Below are positions 17,285-24,922 of a stretch of 64,000 nucleotides of DNA, piece after piece. Position 1 is the first letter of the stretch; each line of letters opens with the position of its first letter. The stretch is taken from the NCBI RefSeq assembly GCF_016907545.1, contig NZ_JAFBCD010000001.1:682001-746000 (forward strand). Direction: 5' to 3'. This stretch comes from Paenarthrobacter ilicis. GTDB taxonomy: Bacteria > Actinomycetota > Actinomycetes > Actinomycetales > Micrococcaceae. A model generated the notes under the pieces. That model saw nothing but the letters and a program-made list of their open reading frames with translations, ran no database searches and had not been told where the DNA came from. The position numbers and the translations under genes are program-made.

Positions 17285-18678
17285 GACTTCTCACCCCGCT
17301 CTGGGATCAGGGCTTGGCGTTTGCGTCGCCGCAGCACGTAATAGAGGGCGGTGACCAGCGCCAAGGAAGGCAGCCCGAATACCAGTGTCATTCCGAAGGC
17401 CTCTGTCCCCAGGGTGCTGATGGCGATTGCCAGCATGAGGATGGCGCCCAGGATGGTGCCGGCGGGGAAGAACCTGGTTTTGAACGTCAACTCGCTTCCG
17501 GACCGTTTGATGCTGCGGCGGAAGAACCAGTGCGTCACAAAGATCATGAACCAGGTAAACATGGCCCCGAACATGGAGATGGCCATCATGAACGTGAAGG
17601 CCGTTTCGGGGAACATGGCGTACACCACCGTGGCAATCGCGATGCCGGCTGTGGAAAGAACCAAGGCGTTGACCGGTGCTCCATTCGAGCGGAGCTTGCC
17701 GAACACGGCAGGTGCGTCTCCGCCGCGGGAGAGGCTGAAAATCATGCGGGTGGAGATGTAGAGCTGGCTGTTCATGGCTGACAGGGCGGCGATGATCACC
17801 ACGAAGGTAAGCAGGCTGTCCGCGAAGGGGATGCCGAGGTTCTGCATGACGGTGACGAAGGGGCTGCCTCCTGCGAGAATCTGGCTCACCGGAGCGATTG
17901 CCAGAATCAATGCCAACGTCACGATGTAGAACAGCAACAGGCGGGCAATGGTGGTGCGGAACGCTTTCTTCACCGCAGTGGCGGGGTCTTTTGCTTCGCC
18001 GGCTGCGATGGCGATCATCTCGATACTGAGGTAGCTGAAGATGGAGACGATCACGGCGAACCATGTCCCGGACAGGCCGTTGGGGAAGAAGCCACCTTCC
18101 GCCGAGTAGTTTTGGAAACCGGTCCCTTCAGTGCGGGCGCCGAAAACTATGTATGCGCCCAGCAGGATGAAGGCCACAATCGCGAACACTTTGATGCTGG
18201 AGAACCAGTACTCTAGGGTTCCAAAGACCTTGACGTTCATGGTGTTCACGCCGATGAGGAGGGCCGAGAACAGGATCACCCACAGCAGGGACGGAACGTC
18301 CGGGAACCACAGTTTCATGTATTCGCCCACGGCGGTCACCTCCGTGCCAACGGCCAGGACAATGCAGGACCAGTACATGTATTTGACCTGGAACCCTGCC
18401 AGTGGGCTGACATAGTGCTCAGCGAAAGCGCCAAAGGAACCGGACGTGGGGTGTGCCACGGTCATTTCCGAGAGGGAACCCATAAGCAACAGGGCAATGA
18501 AGCCTCCGATCGCGTAACTGATGATCACGCTGGGACCGGCGAAACCTATGGCGAACTTGCTGCCCAGGAACAGCCCGGTGCCGATCGCGCCGCCCAGGGC
18601 GATCATGGTCATTTGCCGTGATGTCAGCTGCCTCTTGAGCCCACCTTCACGTTCTTGGATCTCGCTGAAACTGGCCAA
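17107..18678 (-). CDS. Amino-acid permease (APC family, GABA/aromatic type) with extended C-terminus
   Basis: This 523-residue protein has about twelve membrane helices and the APC N-terminal signature RQMTMIALGGAIGTGLFLGS. The region AHPTSGSFGAFAEHYVSPLAG and the GTLEYWFSSIKV motif place it with GABA/aromatic amino-acid permeases. The ATG at 18678 has an AAGGAGG site. After the final helix and RRRKRQ, the frame stays open about 65 more residues antisense to the macrodomain gene, so the C-terminus is Ser/Thr/Ala-rich and unlike the usual ~460-residue family length. It is divergent from an Lrp-type regulator that probably controls it. Confidence 0.88.
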   Translation of the reverse strand: MASFSEIQEREGGLKRQLTSRQMTMIALGGAIGTGLFLGSKFAIGFAGPSVIISYAIGGFIALLLMGSLSEMTVAHPTSGSFGAFAEHYVSPLAGFQVKYMYWSCIVLAVGTEVTAVGEYMKLWFPDVPSLLWVILFSALLIGVNTMNVKVFGTLEYWFSSIKVFAIVAFILLGAYIVFGARTEGTGFQNYSAEGGFFPNGLSGTWFAVIVSIFSYLSIEMIAIAAGEAKDPATAVKKAFRTTIARLLLFYIVTLALILAIAPVSQILAGGSPFVTVMQNLGIPFADSLLTFVVIIAALSAMNSQLYISTRMIFSLSRGGDAPAVFGKLRSNGAPVNALVLSTAGIAIATVVYAMFPETAFTFMMAISMFGAMFTWFMIFVTHWFFRRSIKRSGSELTFKTRFFPAGTILGAILMLAIAISTLGTEAFGMTLVFGLPSLALVTALYYVLRRRKRQALIPERGEKSYAGWAANTERNTAVVSAENSTNSTTSRGLPDAAPAAWDRSNRFTASSAVSATWRASQP

Positions 18679-18693
18679 TCCGACCTCCTTGTC

Positions 18694-18722
18694 GATTCTA
18701 CAAATCGCTTCAAGATAGAATC
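18694..18722. promoter_or_regulatory. Candidate Lrp/AsnC operator
   Basis: GATTCTA (18694-18700) and TAGAATC (18716-18722) are perfect 7-bp inverted arms with a 15-bp spacer, in the 101 bp between the permease and the Lrp-family gene. A further AGAATC half-site lies at 18751-18756. Lrp-type dimers commonly bind A/T-rich arrays like this, and the position suits control of both genes. Confidence 0.5.
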
Positions 18723-18779
18723 CGGCTCAACTCCGTGCCAACGATTTCGAAGAATCACAAAAGTATTTGAGGTGGGATA

Positions 18780-19274
18780 GTGTCCGATTCATCCAGCCCG
18801 CGCCCGTTGGGCTCACTTCCGAACCGGGTTCGGCTCGACGAAACCGACCGTCTAATCCTCAGGGAACTGATGGCTGATGCCCGGATTCCCAACAATGTTC
18901 TGGCCGCCAGGGCCGGCGTTGCACCCTCCACCTGCCTGGGCCGCGTCCGCGCCCTCCGGGACTCCGGCGTGATCCGTGGCTTCCATGCTGCGGTGGACTT
19001 GGAAGCCCTGGGCCTGGTGGTCTATGCGCTGATCTCGGTCCGGGTGAACTCACAGGCGAGGAACAAAATGTTGGCCATTGGCCAGCGCCTGCGCACGCTG
19101 CCGAATGTTCAAAGCGTGTTCCTCCTGGCCGGGGACCAGGACTTCATGATGCATGTGGCGTGCGGGACACCCAAGGAATTGCGCGACTTCATCGCCGTCC
19201 ATTTGGCGTCCGATCCGGCCATCGCCAATACCCAGACCAACCTGGTGTTTGACCATCTGACGCCGGGGGACTGA
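18780..19274 (+). CDS. Lrp/AsnC family transcriptional regulator
   Basis: Starting at a GTG, this encodes 164 residues. A winged helix-turn-helix at about 17-75 (LDETDRLILRELMADARIPNNVLAARAGVAPSTCLGRVRAL, in two parts) precedes a RAM ligand domain (GLVVYALISVRV ... VFLLAGDQDFMMHV). Such proteins sense amino acids and usually control an adjacent transporter. Here the divergent neighbour is an amino-acid permease and the gap has a matching inverted repeat. The effector is likely an amino acid but cannot be named. Confidence 0.92.
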   Translation: MSDSSSPRPLGSLPNRVRLDETDRLILRELMADARIPNNVLAARAGVAPSTCLGRVRALRDSGVIRGFHAAVDLEALGLVVYALISVRVNSQARNKMLAIGQRLRTLPNVQSVFLLAGDQDFMMHVACGTPKELRDFIAVHLASDPAIANTQTNLVFDHLTPGD

Positions 19275-19279
19275 CGGGG

Positions 19280-20212
19280 TCAGTCCTTGGCTTCGCTCAG
19301 TTCCAACTGGCTGCGGTACTCCACGGGCAGCTTGGTGATGGGGTCCACGAATGTGATGCCGCGTGCCAAAAGCTGGAGTGGCTTGCTGTAATCGTCCGGG
19401 GCCTTGTCCAGCAGGTCCGGGTAGAAGGCGTCGTTCACTATTCCCAGGCCCAGTGATGCCATGTGCACGCGGAGCTGGTGGGTCTTTCCGGTGTGCGGCT
19501 CCAGCCGGTACAGCGCGCGTTGGCTGGAGCCGGCGTCGAACGTTCTTGTCTGTTCAATCCGCGTTTCCGCGTTGGGGTCGCCGTCCACCACCTCCGCCAG
19601 GAGGTAGCTGCGGGATTTGGTCATGCGGTTTCGGACCACTGCCGGGAACTCGACGGCGGGATAGCCTGCTGCGGGCGTCGCGGCGGACACGCATTCGTAT
19701 TCCTTCTGGACCTGCCGCTTTTCGAACAGCACTTGGTACTTTCCGCGCGTCTCAGGATTGGTGGAAAGCAGCAGCAAGCCCGCGGTCATCCGGTCGAGGC
19801 GGTGCATGGGGATGAGGTCCGGGAGGTCCAAAAGATTCCGGAGGCGGACCAGTGCCGATTCCTGGATGTAGGTCCCGCCGGGTGTGGTGGGAAGGAAATG
19901 GGGCTTGTCCACCACCAGGATGTGATCGTCCTGGTGGAGGATGGTGATCTCCACCGGTAGGCGCGTTTCCGGGGGAAGGGTCCGGTAGTACCAGATGAAG
20001 GTGTGGTCCTTCAGCTTGGTGTTGCGGTCCAGGGGCACGCCGCCCTCGCCCACGATTTCGCCTGCGTCGAAGCGGTCCTCAATGCCTTGGGGGTCGATAT
20101 GGCCCCAGCGGTGCATCATGTAGTCCATGGCGGTGTCCCATGGGCCCTCGTCCGGGAGCCGAAGGCGGGTTGCGTTCACGCCGTCGCGCACGGGGAGAGG
20201 GGATTGCATCAC
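19280..20212 (-). CDS. RluA-family pseudouridine synthase
   Basis: This 310-residue protein carries the RluA active-site motif HRLDRMTAG near residue 137, whose Asp is the nucleophile, followed by GLLLLSTNPETRGKYQVLF. GKTHQLRVHMASLG near the C-terminus is the second family signature. An N-terminal S4-like segment is reduced. It isomerises uridine to pseudouridine in rRNA or tRNA; the site is not predictable from sequence. It is convergent with the Lrp gene with only 5 bp between stops. Confidence 0.9.
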   Translation of the reverse strand: MMQSPLPVRDGVNATRLRLPDEGPWDTAMDYMMHRWGHIDPQGIEDRFDAGEIVGEGGVPLDRNTKLKDHTFIWYYRTLPPETRLPVEITILHQDDHILVVDKPHFLPTTPGGTYIQESALVRLRNLLDLPDLIPMHRLDRMTAGLLLLSTNPETRGKYQVLFEKRQVQKEYECVSAATPAAGYPAVEFPAVVRNRMTKSRSYLLAEVVDGDPNAETRIEQTRTFDAGSSQRALYRLEPHTGKTHQLRVHMASLGLGIVNDAFYPDLLDKAPDDYSKPLQLLARGITFVDPITKLPVEYRSQLELSEAKD

Positions 20213-20258
20213 CGGATAATTCTACGTGGCCACAATCGCACCGAACGCAAAAAAGTTC

Positions 20259-20288
20259 TTGACAATAAAAGTTGTCGGTTGGCAGAAT
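20259..20288 (+). promoter_or_regulatory. Promoter with embedded operator for the ArsR/SRPBCC operon
   Basis: A consensus TTGACA (20259-20264) is followed after 18 bp by CAGAAT (20283-20288). GACAA (20261-20265) and TTGTC (20272-20276) form an inverted repeat overlapping the -35 box, well placed for repression by the ArsR-type product. The ATG at 20295 is only 6 bp past the -10 box, so the transcript should be nearly leaderless. Confidence 0.55.
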
Positions 20289-20294
20289 GGGGCC

Positions 20295-20930
20295 ATGTTG
20301 GATATCGAAGTCATCGAGGACCCCGCCGCGGCCGAAGCTTCGCTGGACCCCATCCGCACCAAAATCCTCCAGGAATTGGTGGAGCCGGCCTCCGCCACGC
20401 AGTTGGCGGCCAAGGTGGGCCTCCCGCGTCAGAAGGTGAACTACCACCTCAAAGCGCTGGAGCGGCATGGGCTGGTGGAGTTGATGGAGGAGCGCCGGAA
20501 GGGCAACGTCACCGAGCGCATCCTCCGGGCCACCGCAGCCTCCTACGTCATCTCTCCGGCCGCTTTGGCCTCCGTTGCACCGGACCCGCGACGGTTCGCC
20601 GACAGGTTCTCAGCTTTCTGGCTGCTGTCCCTGGCTTCCCGGACCGTGCAGGAAGTGGGCAAGCTCATCACGGGCGCGGCCTTGGCCAAAAAGAAACTCG
20701 CCAGCTTCGCCATCGACGGCGAAATCACTTTCCGTTCGGCCGCGGAACGCGCTGCGTTCGCGGAGGAACTGGGAGTAGCGGTGACCCATCTGGTGGACAA
20801 ATACCACGACGGCGGTGCTGCCGCACTGGCGGGCGGGGCACGCAAGCACAGGCTCGTCGTCGTACTTCATCCGGCACTGAAAACCACTGAAACTGAACGC
20901 ACAGCAGAAAAGGATCACAGCAATGACTGA
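20295..20930 (+). CDS. ArsR-family helix-turn-helix regulator
   Basis: The ATG at 20295 gives 211 residues. A winged helix at about 17-75 (DPIRTKILQELVEPASATQLA, then LPRQKVNYHLKALERHGLVEL) is of the ArsR type with no obvious metal Cys cluster. The remaining 130 residues form an uncharacterised helical domain. It overlaps the SRPBCC gene by 8 bp, an arrangement common for ArsR/AHSA1 pairs, in which the regulator represses its own operon. The inverted repeat in its promoter supports autoregulation. The signal is unknown. Confidence 0.85.
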   Translation: MLDIEVIEDPAAAEASLDPIRTKILQELVEPASATQLAAKVGLPRQKVNYHLKALERHGLVELMEERRKGNVTERILRATAASYVISPAALASVAPDPRRFADRFSAFWLLSLASRTVQEVGKLITGAALAKKKLASFAIDGEITFRSAAERAAFAEELGVAVTHLVDKYHDGGAAALAGGARKHRLVVVLHPALKTTETERTAEKDHSND

Positions 20931-21621
20931 CAAGCGGAACTTCGAAATCGTGGCTGACACTGAGCTGCCTGCCACTCCGGAGCGGGTGTGGCAGGCCGTC
21001 ACGGAAGACACTCCGGCCTGGATGTTCCCCACGGACCAATGGCCCGCCTTGAAAACCGTGGAAGAGTACCCCGAACATTTGGTCTCACGCATGGATGGGC
21101 CGGACGGTTGGTTCAACCAGCTTGAGCACGTGGTGGAGCCCGTGGACGGCGGACGCGCCAAGCTGCACTACGTGCACAGTGGAATCTTTGCGGACAACTG
21201 GGATGCCCAATATGACGGCGCCAGCAAGCACACCGAGTTCTACCTCCACACGCTGGGGCAGTACCTGCAGCACTTTGATGGCAAGCCCGTGGTGTTTACC
21301 GACATCCAGGCTCCTGCGGCATCCCAGGCCCCGGACGGCTTTGTGCGGTTCAAGCAAGCGCTCGGCGTGGACGGACTCGCGGCAGGTTCAGCCTTTGATG
21401 TGGAGGTTGACGGCGTGGGGCCACTCCGCGGCGAGGTGGACTTCTCCAATGAGAACTTCCTGGGCCTCCGCACGGCGGACACCCTCTACCGGTTCTTTGG
21501 CCGCAACGCGTTCGGCGCCCCGGTGGGCATGACCGTTCACGACTTCAGCGGGGCAGGGGACTCCGAACCCACCGCCAAGCAGTGGGGCTCCTTCTTTGAC
21601 AAGGTCTACGCGGGCGCTTAG
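20923..21621 (+). CDS. SRPBCC/AHSA1-like ligand-binding protein
   Basis: This 232-residue protein has an SRPBCC fold: RNFEIVADTELPATPERVWQAVTE opens the domain and WFNQLEHVVEPVDGGRAKLHYV follows. The C-terminal third (LGLRTADTLYRFFGRNAFGAPVG) is typical of actinobacterial AHSA1-type proteins. These bind hydrophobic ligands in a deep cavity; a chaperone-activator role known for eukaryotic Aha1 cannot be assumed. It is co-transcribed with the ArsR regulator and convergent with the TetR gene, sharing 4 bp at the stops. Confidence 0.82.
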   Translation: MTDKRNFEIVADTELPATPERVWQAVTEDTPAWMFPTDQWPALKTVEEYPEHLVSRMDGPDGWFNQLEHVVEPVDGGRAKLHYVHSGIFADNWDAQYDGASKHTEFYLHTLGQYLQHFDGKPVVFTDIQAPAASQAPDGFVRFKQALGVDGLAAGSAFDVEVDGVGPLRGEVDFSNENFLGLRTADTLYRFFGRNAFGAPVGMTVHDFSGAGDSEPTAKQWGSFFDKVYAGA

Positions 21622-22202
21622 GCCGCCCACGCCCTGGCCACTGCGTTCAGTGCGGACTCGTAGATGCCCGCCCAGTCGGTGGCGGGATGGTTCATCCGGG
21701 CCAGCTCCAGGCTGACCAGTCCATGGACCTGACCCCAGATAGCCATGGCTATCACCATGGTGTCTCCAGTCCGGAGCTGTCCCGCCGCCTGTGCCATCCC
21801 GACTGCCTCCACCAACGGAAGCATCGCATCAGAGGTGACATCCGGCGTCGGGGTGCATTCCACAATGCCCGCCAGCGCACTGCTGAACATGAGCCGGTAC
21901 AGCGCGGGATGATCCAGCGCCCACACCCGGTAGGCACGGCCCAGTCCCAGCAGCCCTTCGTCCGCGGCCTCCCGCTGCGACGCACCAAAGCTGCGGAAAC
22001 CGTCGTCGACGGCGGCGGTGAGCAGTTGCGCTTTGCCGCCGAACAGCGAGTAGATGGCCGTGGTGGACGTTTCAGCCGCTGCGGCCACGTCCCGCAGGGT
22101 GACGCGGCTGGGGCCGTCCCGGTCCACCAGGTCCGCGGTGACGGAGAGCAGCCGCTGCCGCACTTGTTGATCGTGAACAATGGGTCTTGCCATACTGTCC
22201 AT
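21618..22202 (-). CDS. TetR family transcriptional repressor
   Basis: With the ATG at 22202 the protein has 194 residues. The N-terminal helix-turn-helix (LVDRDGPSRVTLRDVAAAAETSTTAIYSLFGGK, in two parts) is clear, and the ligand domain ends HGLVSLELARMNHPATDW, as in the TetR-C/WHG group. An ATG three codons later (22193) is an alternative start. The operator array begins one base upstream of the ATG, so the gene should repress itself and the divergent DUF4188 gene. The ligand is unknown. Confidence 0.88.
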   Translation of the reverse strand: MDSMARPIVHDQQVRQRLLSVTADLVDRDGPSRVTLRDVAAAAETSTTAIYSLFGGKAQLLTAAVDDGFRSFGASQREAADEGLLGLGRAYRVWALDHPALYRLMFSSALAGIVECTPTPDVTSDAMLPLVEAVGMAQAAGQLRTGDTMVIAMAIWGQVHGLVSLELARMNHPATDWAGIYESALNAVARAWAA

Positions 22203-22240
22203 TGTTTCATAACCTTGTTTCATAACACCGTTATGGAACA
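22203..22240. promoter_or_regulatory. TetR operator: three half-sites
   Basis: TGTTTCATAAC occurs at 22203-22213 and again at 22216-22226, and the inverted GTTATGGAACA at 22230-22240 matches 10 of 11 bases of its complement. The last two form a palindrome with a 3-bp spacer and the first is an extra half-site 13 bp away. The array lies between the TetR gene and the DUF4188 gene. Confidence 0.65.
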
Positions 22241-22292
22241 CCATGGCGGAACGCGGAGACTCCTCCAGAGCTTCCCTACCCAAAGGATTCGC

Positions 22293-22787
22293 ATGGCACA
22301 GCAAGTATTTGCGGGCCGATTCACGGCGGACATTGAACGCGATTCCGTCACCGTCTTCCTGATCGGCATGCGGGCCAACCGCTGGTGGAAAATGGGTCGG
22401 CTCGCCAAGGTGGCCTCGTCCATGCCCGTCATGATGCAGCATCTGGCGAACAATCCGGAATCAGGCCTGCTGGGCAGCGAGCAATGGTTCGGGCGGACCA
22501 CCATCATGCTCACGTACTGGGAGAGCCCCGAGCACCTGAGGCGCTTCGCTGCGGACAAGGACTCGCCGCACCTGGGACCCTGGCGGGCATTCATGAAGGA
22601 AGTCGCGGGCAGCGGCGATATTGGCGTGTGGCACGAGACCTACCAGGTCCCGGCCGCCGGCGTCGAGGTCATCTACAACGGCATGCCTCTGTTCGGCCTG
22701 GCGAAGGCCACGTCCCATGTTCCGATCGGCCCCGGGAGCAATACCGCCAAGCAGCGGATGGGTGCCGCGGGACGGTCCGCCCAGTAG
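22293..22787 (+). CDS. DUF4188 family protein
   Basis: The ATG at 22293, with AAAGGA 6 bp before it, gives 164 residues beginning MAQQVFAGRFTADI. The body fits DUF4188: FLIGMRANRWWKMGRL, FGRTTIMLTYWESPEHLRRF, and GDIGVWHETYQVPAAGVEVIYNGMP, in two parts. This family has a dimeric alpha/beta fold like small haem or substrate-binding monooxygenase domains; activity is not established. It is divergent from a TetR gene whose operator array precedes it, so it is the likely regulated target. Confidence 0.82.
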   Translation: MAQQVFAGRFTADIERDSVTVFLIGMRANRWWKMGRLAKVASSMPVMMQHLANNPESGLLGSEQWFGRTTIMLTYWESPEHLRRFAADKDSPHLGPWRAFMKEVAGSGDIGVWHETYQVPAAGVEVIYNGMPLFGLAKATSHVPIGPGSNTAKQRMGAAGRSAQ

Positions 22788-22791
22788 GTTG

Positions 22792-24231
22792 CTACGCGAC
22801 GGCGGCCGGCTCCTTGGGCTTCAGGGTTCGGCGCAGGTGCGGTGAGGCGTCCAGCCTGTGCTGTGCGTCGCGAAGGGCGAGGACGGCGTCCTCCAACCTG
22901 GCGGGCGGAAGCGTATAAGGCACGCGAACGTAGTGCTCGAAAGCCCCGCCCACGCCAAACCTGGGCCCGGCTGCCAACCGCACGCCGAAGTCCGGCGCCA
23001 GGACGGTGAGGGCGGTGCTGCAGGGGCTGGGGATCCTGCACCACACTGTCAACCCGCCGCGGGGCCGCTCAACTTCCCATGTTGGCAAGTGCTCGGGGAG
23101 CAACTCCAGGAGCGCTTCCCGGTTCAGGCGGAGCTCCGCCAGGCGCGTTTCCAAAGGTTCGGTGTAGCGGTCCACCAGCCGGGCCGCGGCCAACTGTTCC
23201 ACCACGGGGCCGCCCAGGTCCATGGTGGTCCGGGTGGCAACAAACCTGGTGATCATGGACTCCTCGGCCCGGATCCACCCGGTCCTGAGGCCTGCCCAGT
23301 GTGACTTGCTGAGCGATCCAATGGACACCACGGCAGGACCGAAGGCTGACAAGGGAAGGGTCCGGACGCCGTCGAGGTTCACTTCACGGAGCGTTTCATC
23401 CACCACCAGGACGGTCCCCGCTGACCCGGCCGCGCGAACCAGCCGGCGGCGTTGCAGGTCAGTCATGATGCGCCCCGTGGGGTTGTGGAAGTCCGGGACC
23501 AGGTACGCCATGGCGGGACGCTGCTGGTTCATGGCGCCCACCATGGCATCGATGTCCCATCCCTCTGCCGGAAGGGCGACTGCCAGCGGCCTGCAACCCG
23601 CCGCACGGATGGCATCCAATGCGTTGGGGTAGGTGGGGTGGTCCACCAGGACCCGGTCCTGCCTGGATGCCAGGGTCTTCAGCACGATGTTCAGCGCATG
23701 CTGGGCGCCCGATGTCACCAGGATTTGTTCAGGGGTGGTGGGCACGCCTTCGGCTGCATACTTTCGGGCGATCGCCTCCCGAAGCGCGCGCAATCCCAGG
23801 GCGTCGTACCCGAAGCCCGGCAGGAGGGCGGGAAGTTCGGTCAAAGCGTCGGCGAAAGCCCGGTGCACCATTTCGCCGGCTGCCGGAAGGGACGCATAGG
23901 CGAGGTCCAACAGGCCTTCCGGGGCGGCCAGGCCGGGCATGCTCGCCGGAACCGATCGGCTGGGAATGCAAGTGCGGCCGCGGCTACCTTGCCCTGAGGT
24001 GAGAAATCCCTGCTCCCGCAGGTTTGCATAGGCTGCGGTGACGGTTGTCCGGCTCAGCCCCAGGGTCTCCGCAAGGGCGCGTTCGCTGGGGAGCGCGACG
24101 TCCAGCGGGATGCGCCCATCCATCACCAGCAAACGCACGACGTCGGCCAGCTCGCGGTAGGCGGGCAGGGCGCCGGAATTCCATGGACCCAGAAGTCGGG
24201 TGAGGGCACTGGCATTCAGGGAAGCGGGCAT
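22792..24231 (-). CDS. yczR: MocR-type regulator (GntR domain plus aminotransferase domain), YczR
   Basis: This 479-residue protein has an N-terminal GntR winged helix (PSERALAETLGLSRTTVTAAYANL at ~48-72) and a fold type I aminotransferase domain. The PLP lysine lies in SLSKSHWAGLRTGW, and DFHNPTGRIM and HPTYPNALDAI are typical pocket segments. It is divergent from yczE, the arrangement described for the YczR subgroup of MocR regulators. It likely senses PLP or an amino compound and controls the YczE-type membrane protein. Half-sites of a likely operator lie between the two genes. Confidence 0.9.
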   Translation of the reverse strand: MPASLNASALTRLLGPWNSGALPAYRELADVVRLLVMDGRIPLDVALPSERALAETLGLSRTTVTAAYANLREQGFLTSGQGSRGRTCIPSRSVPASMPGLAAPEGLLDLAYASLPAAGEMVHRAFADALTELPALLPGFGYDALGLRALREAIARKYAAEGVPTTPEQILVTSGAQHALNIVLKTLASRQDRVLVDHPTYPNALDAIRAAGCRPLAVALPAEGWDIDAMVGAMNQQRPAMAYLVPDFHNPTGRIMTDLQRRRLVRAAGSAGTVLVVDETLREVNLDGVRTLPLSAFGPAVVSIGSLSKSHWAGLRTGWIRAEESMITRFVATRTTMDLGGPVVEQLAAARLVDRYTEPLETRLAELRLNREALLELLPEHLPTWEVERPRGGLTVWCRIPSPCSTALTVLAPDFGVRLAAGPRFGVGGAFEHYVRVPYTLPPARLEDAVLALRDAQHRLDASPHLRRTLKPKEPAAVA

Positions 24232-24235
24232 AAGA

Positions 24236-24273
24236 CCAGTATCTCAAACTGGCTATGTAAAACAAGGCCAGTT
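24236..24273. promoter_or_regulatory. YczR operator half-sites
   Basis: Three related half-sites alternate in orientation: CCAGT (24236-24240), AACTGGC (24247-24253) and GCCAGTT (24267-24273). The last two form a perfect 7-bp inverted repeat with a 13-bp spacer. They fill the 49-bp gap between yczR and yczE, as expected for a MocR-type site. Confidence 0.6.
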
Positions 24274-24280
24274 CTGAGCA

Positions 24281-24922
24281 ATGATGTATTCCATGATGAC
24301 CCGAAGAATCTCCCAACTCCTGATCGGCCTGGCCATGTACGGCATTTCCCTGGCCATGTTCATCAGGGCAGGCCTGGGCTTGGACCCCTGGGACGTGTTC
24401 CACCAAGGCTTGGCGCAGAAGACCGGCTACAGCATTGGCGTTGTGGTCATAGCCGTCAGCTTCCTGGTCCTGCTCCTGTGGATTCCGCTGCGGCAGATGC
24501 CCGGGATCGGAACCATAGCCAACGCTGTGCTGGTGGGATTGTTCGCGGATCTTGGCCTGTTGCTGATTCCCGCGTTCTCACACCTGGGCGGGCAGGTTGC
24601 CATGTTGGCCGGCGCCGTGATCCTCAACGGCATCGCGTCCGCTTGCTACATCGGTGCCCGCTTTGGCCCGGGGGCCCGGGACGGCCTCATGACTGGCCTG
24701 GTCCGCCGCACTGGCTGGTCCGTGCGGGTGGTGCGGACAGGGATCGAAGTCCTGGTGCTGGCCGTGGGATTCTTCCTGGGTGGTTCCGTGGGCGTGGGCA
24801 CTGTGGTGTATGCGCTGGCCATCGGGCCAATCGTGCAAGTGCTGCTGCCCTTGTTCATGGTGCCCGAAAAGGAGAAGGGAACGGCCCCCACGGAAGTCGT
24901 GGAGGCCGCGCCCGCCGCCTAG
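24281..24922 (+). CDS. yczE: YczE/YitT-type membrane protein
   Basis: This 213-residue integral membrane protein has about five hydrophobic segments. The N-terminal MYGISLAMFIRAGLGLDPWDVFHQGL is a hallmark of the YczE/YyaS/YitT group, and IGARFGPGARDGLMTGL is a second conserved block. The function is unknown; in this subgroup it is the target of the divergent MocR regulator. ATGs at 24281, 24284, 24293 and 24296 are all possible starts; no ribosome site decides. Its stop overlaps the GH26 stop on the other strand (CTAG). Confidence 0.85.
   Translation: MMYSMMTRRISQLLIGLAMYGISLAMFIRAGLGLDPWDVFHQGLAQKTGYSIGVVVIAVSFLVLLLWIPLRQMPGIGTIANAVLVGLFADLGLLLIPAFSHLGGQVAMLAGAVILNGIASACYIGARFGPGARDGLMTGLVRRTGWSVRVVRTGIEVLVLAVGFFLGGSVGVGTVVYALAIGPIVQVLLPLFMVPEKEKGTAPTEVVEAAPAA

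Noticed and set aside
21687..22292. In-frame N-terminal extension of the DUF4188 gene
   Set aside because: It is antisense to the TetR gene and crosses the operator; the ATG at 22293 has a good ribosome site and matches the family start.
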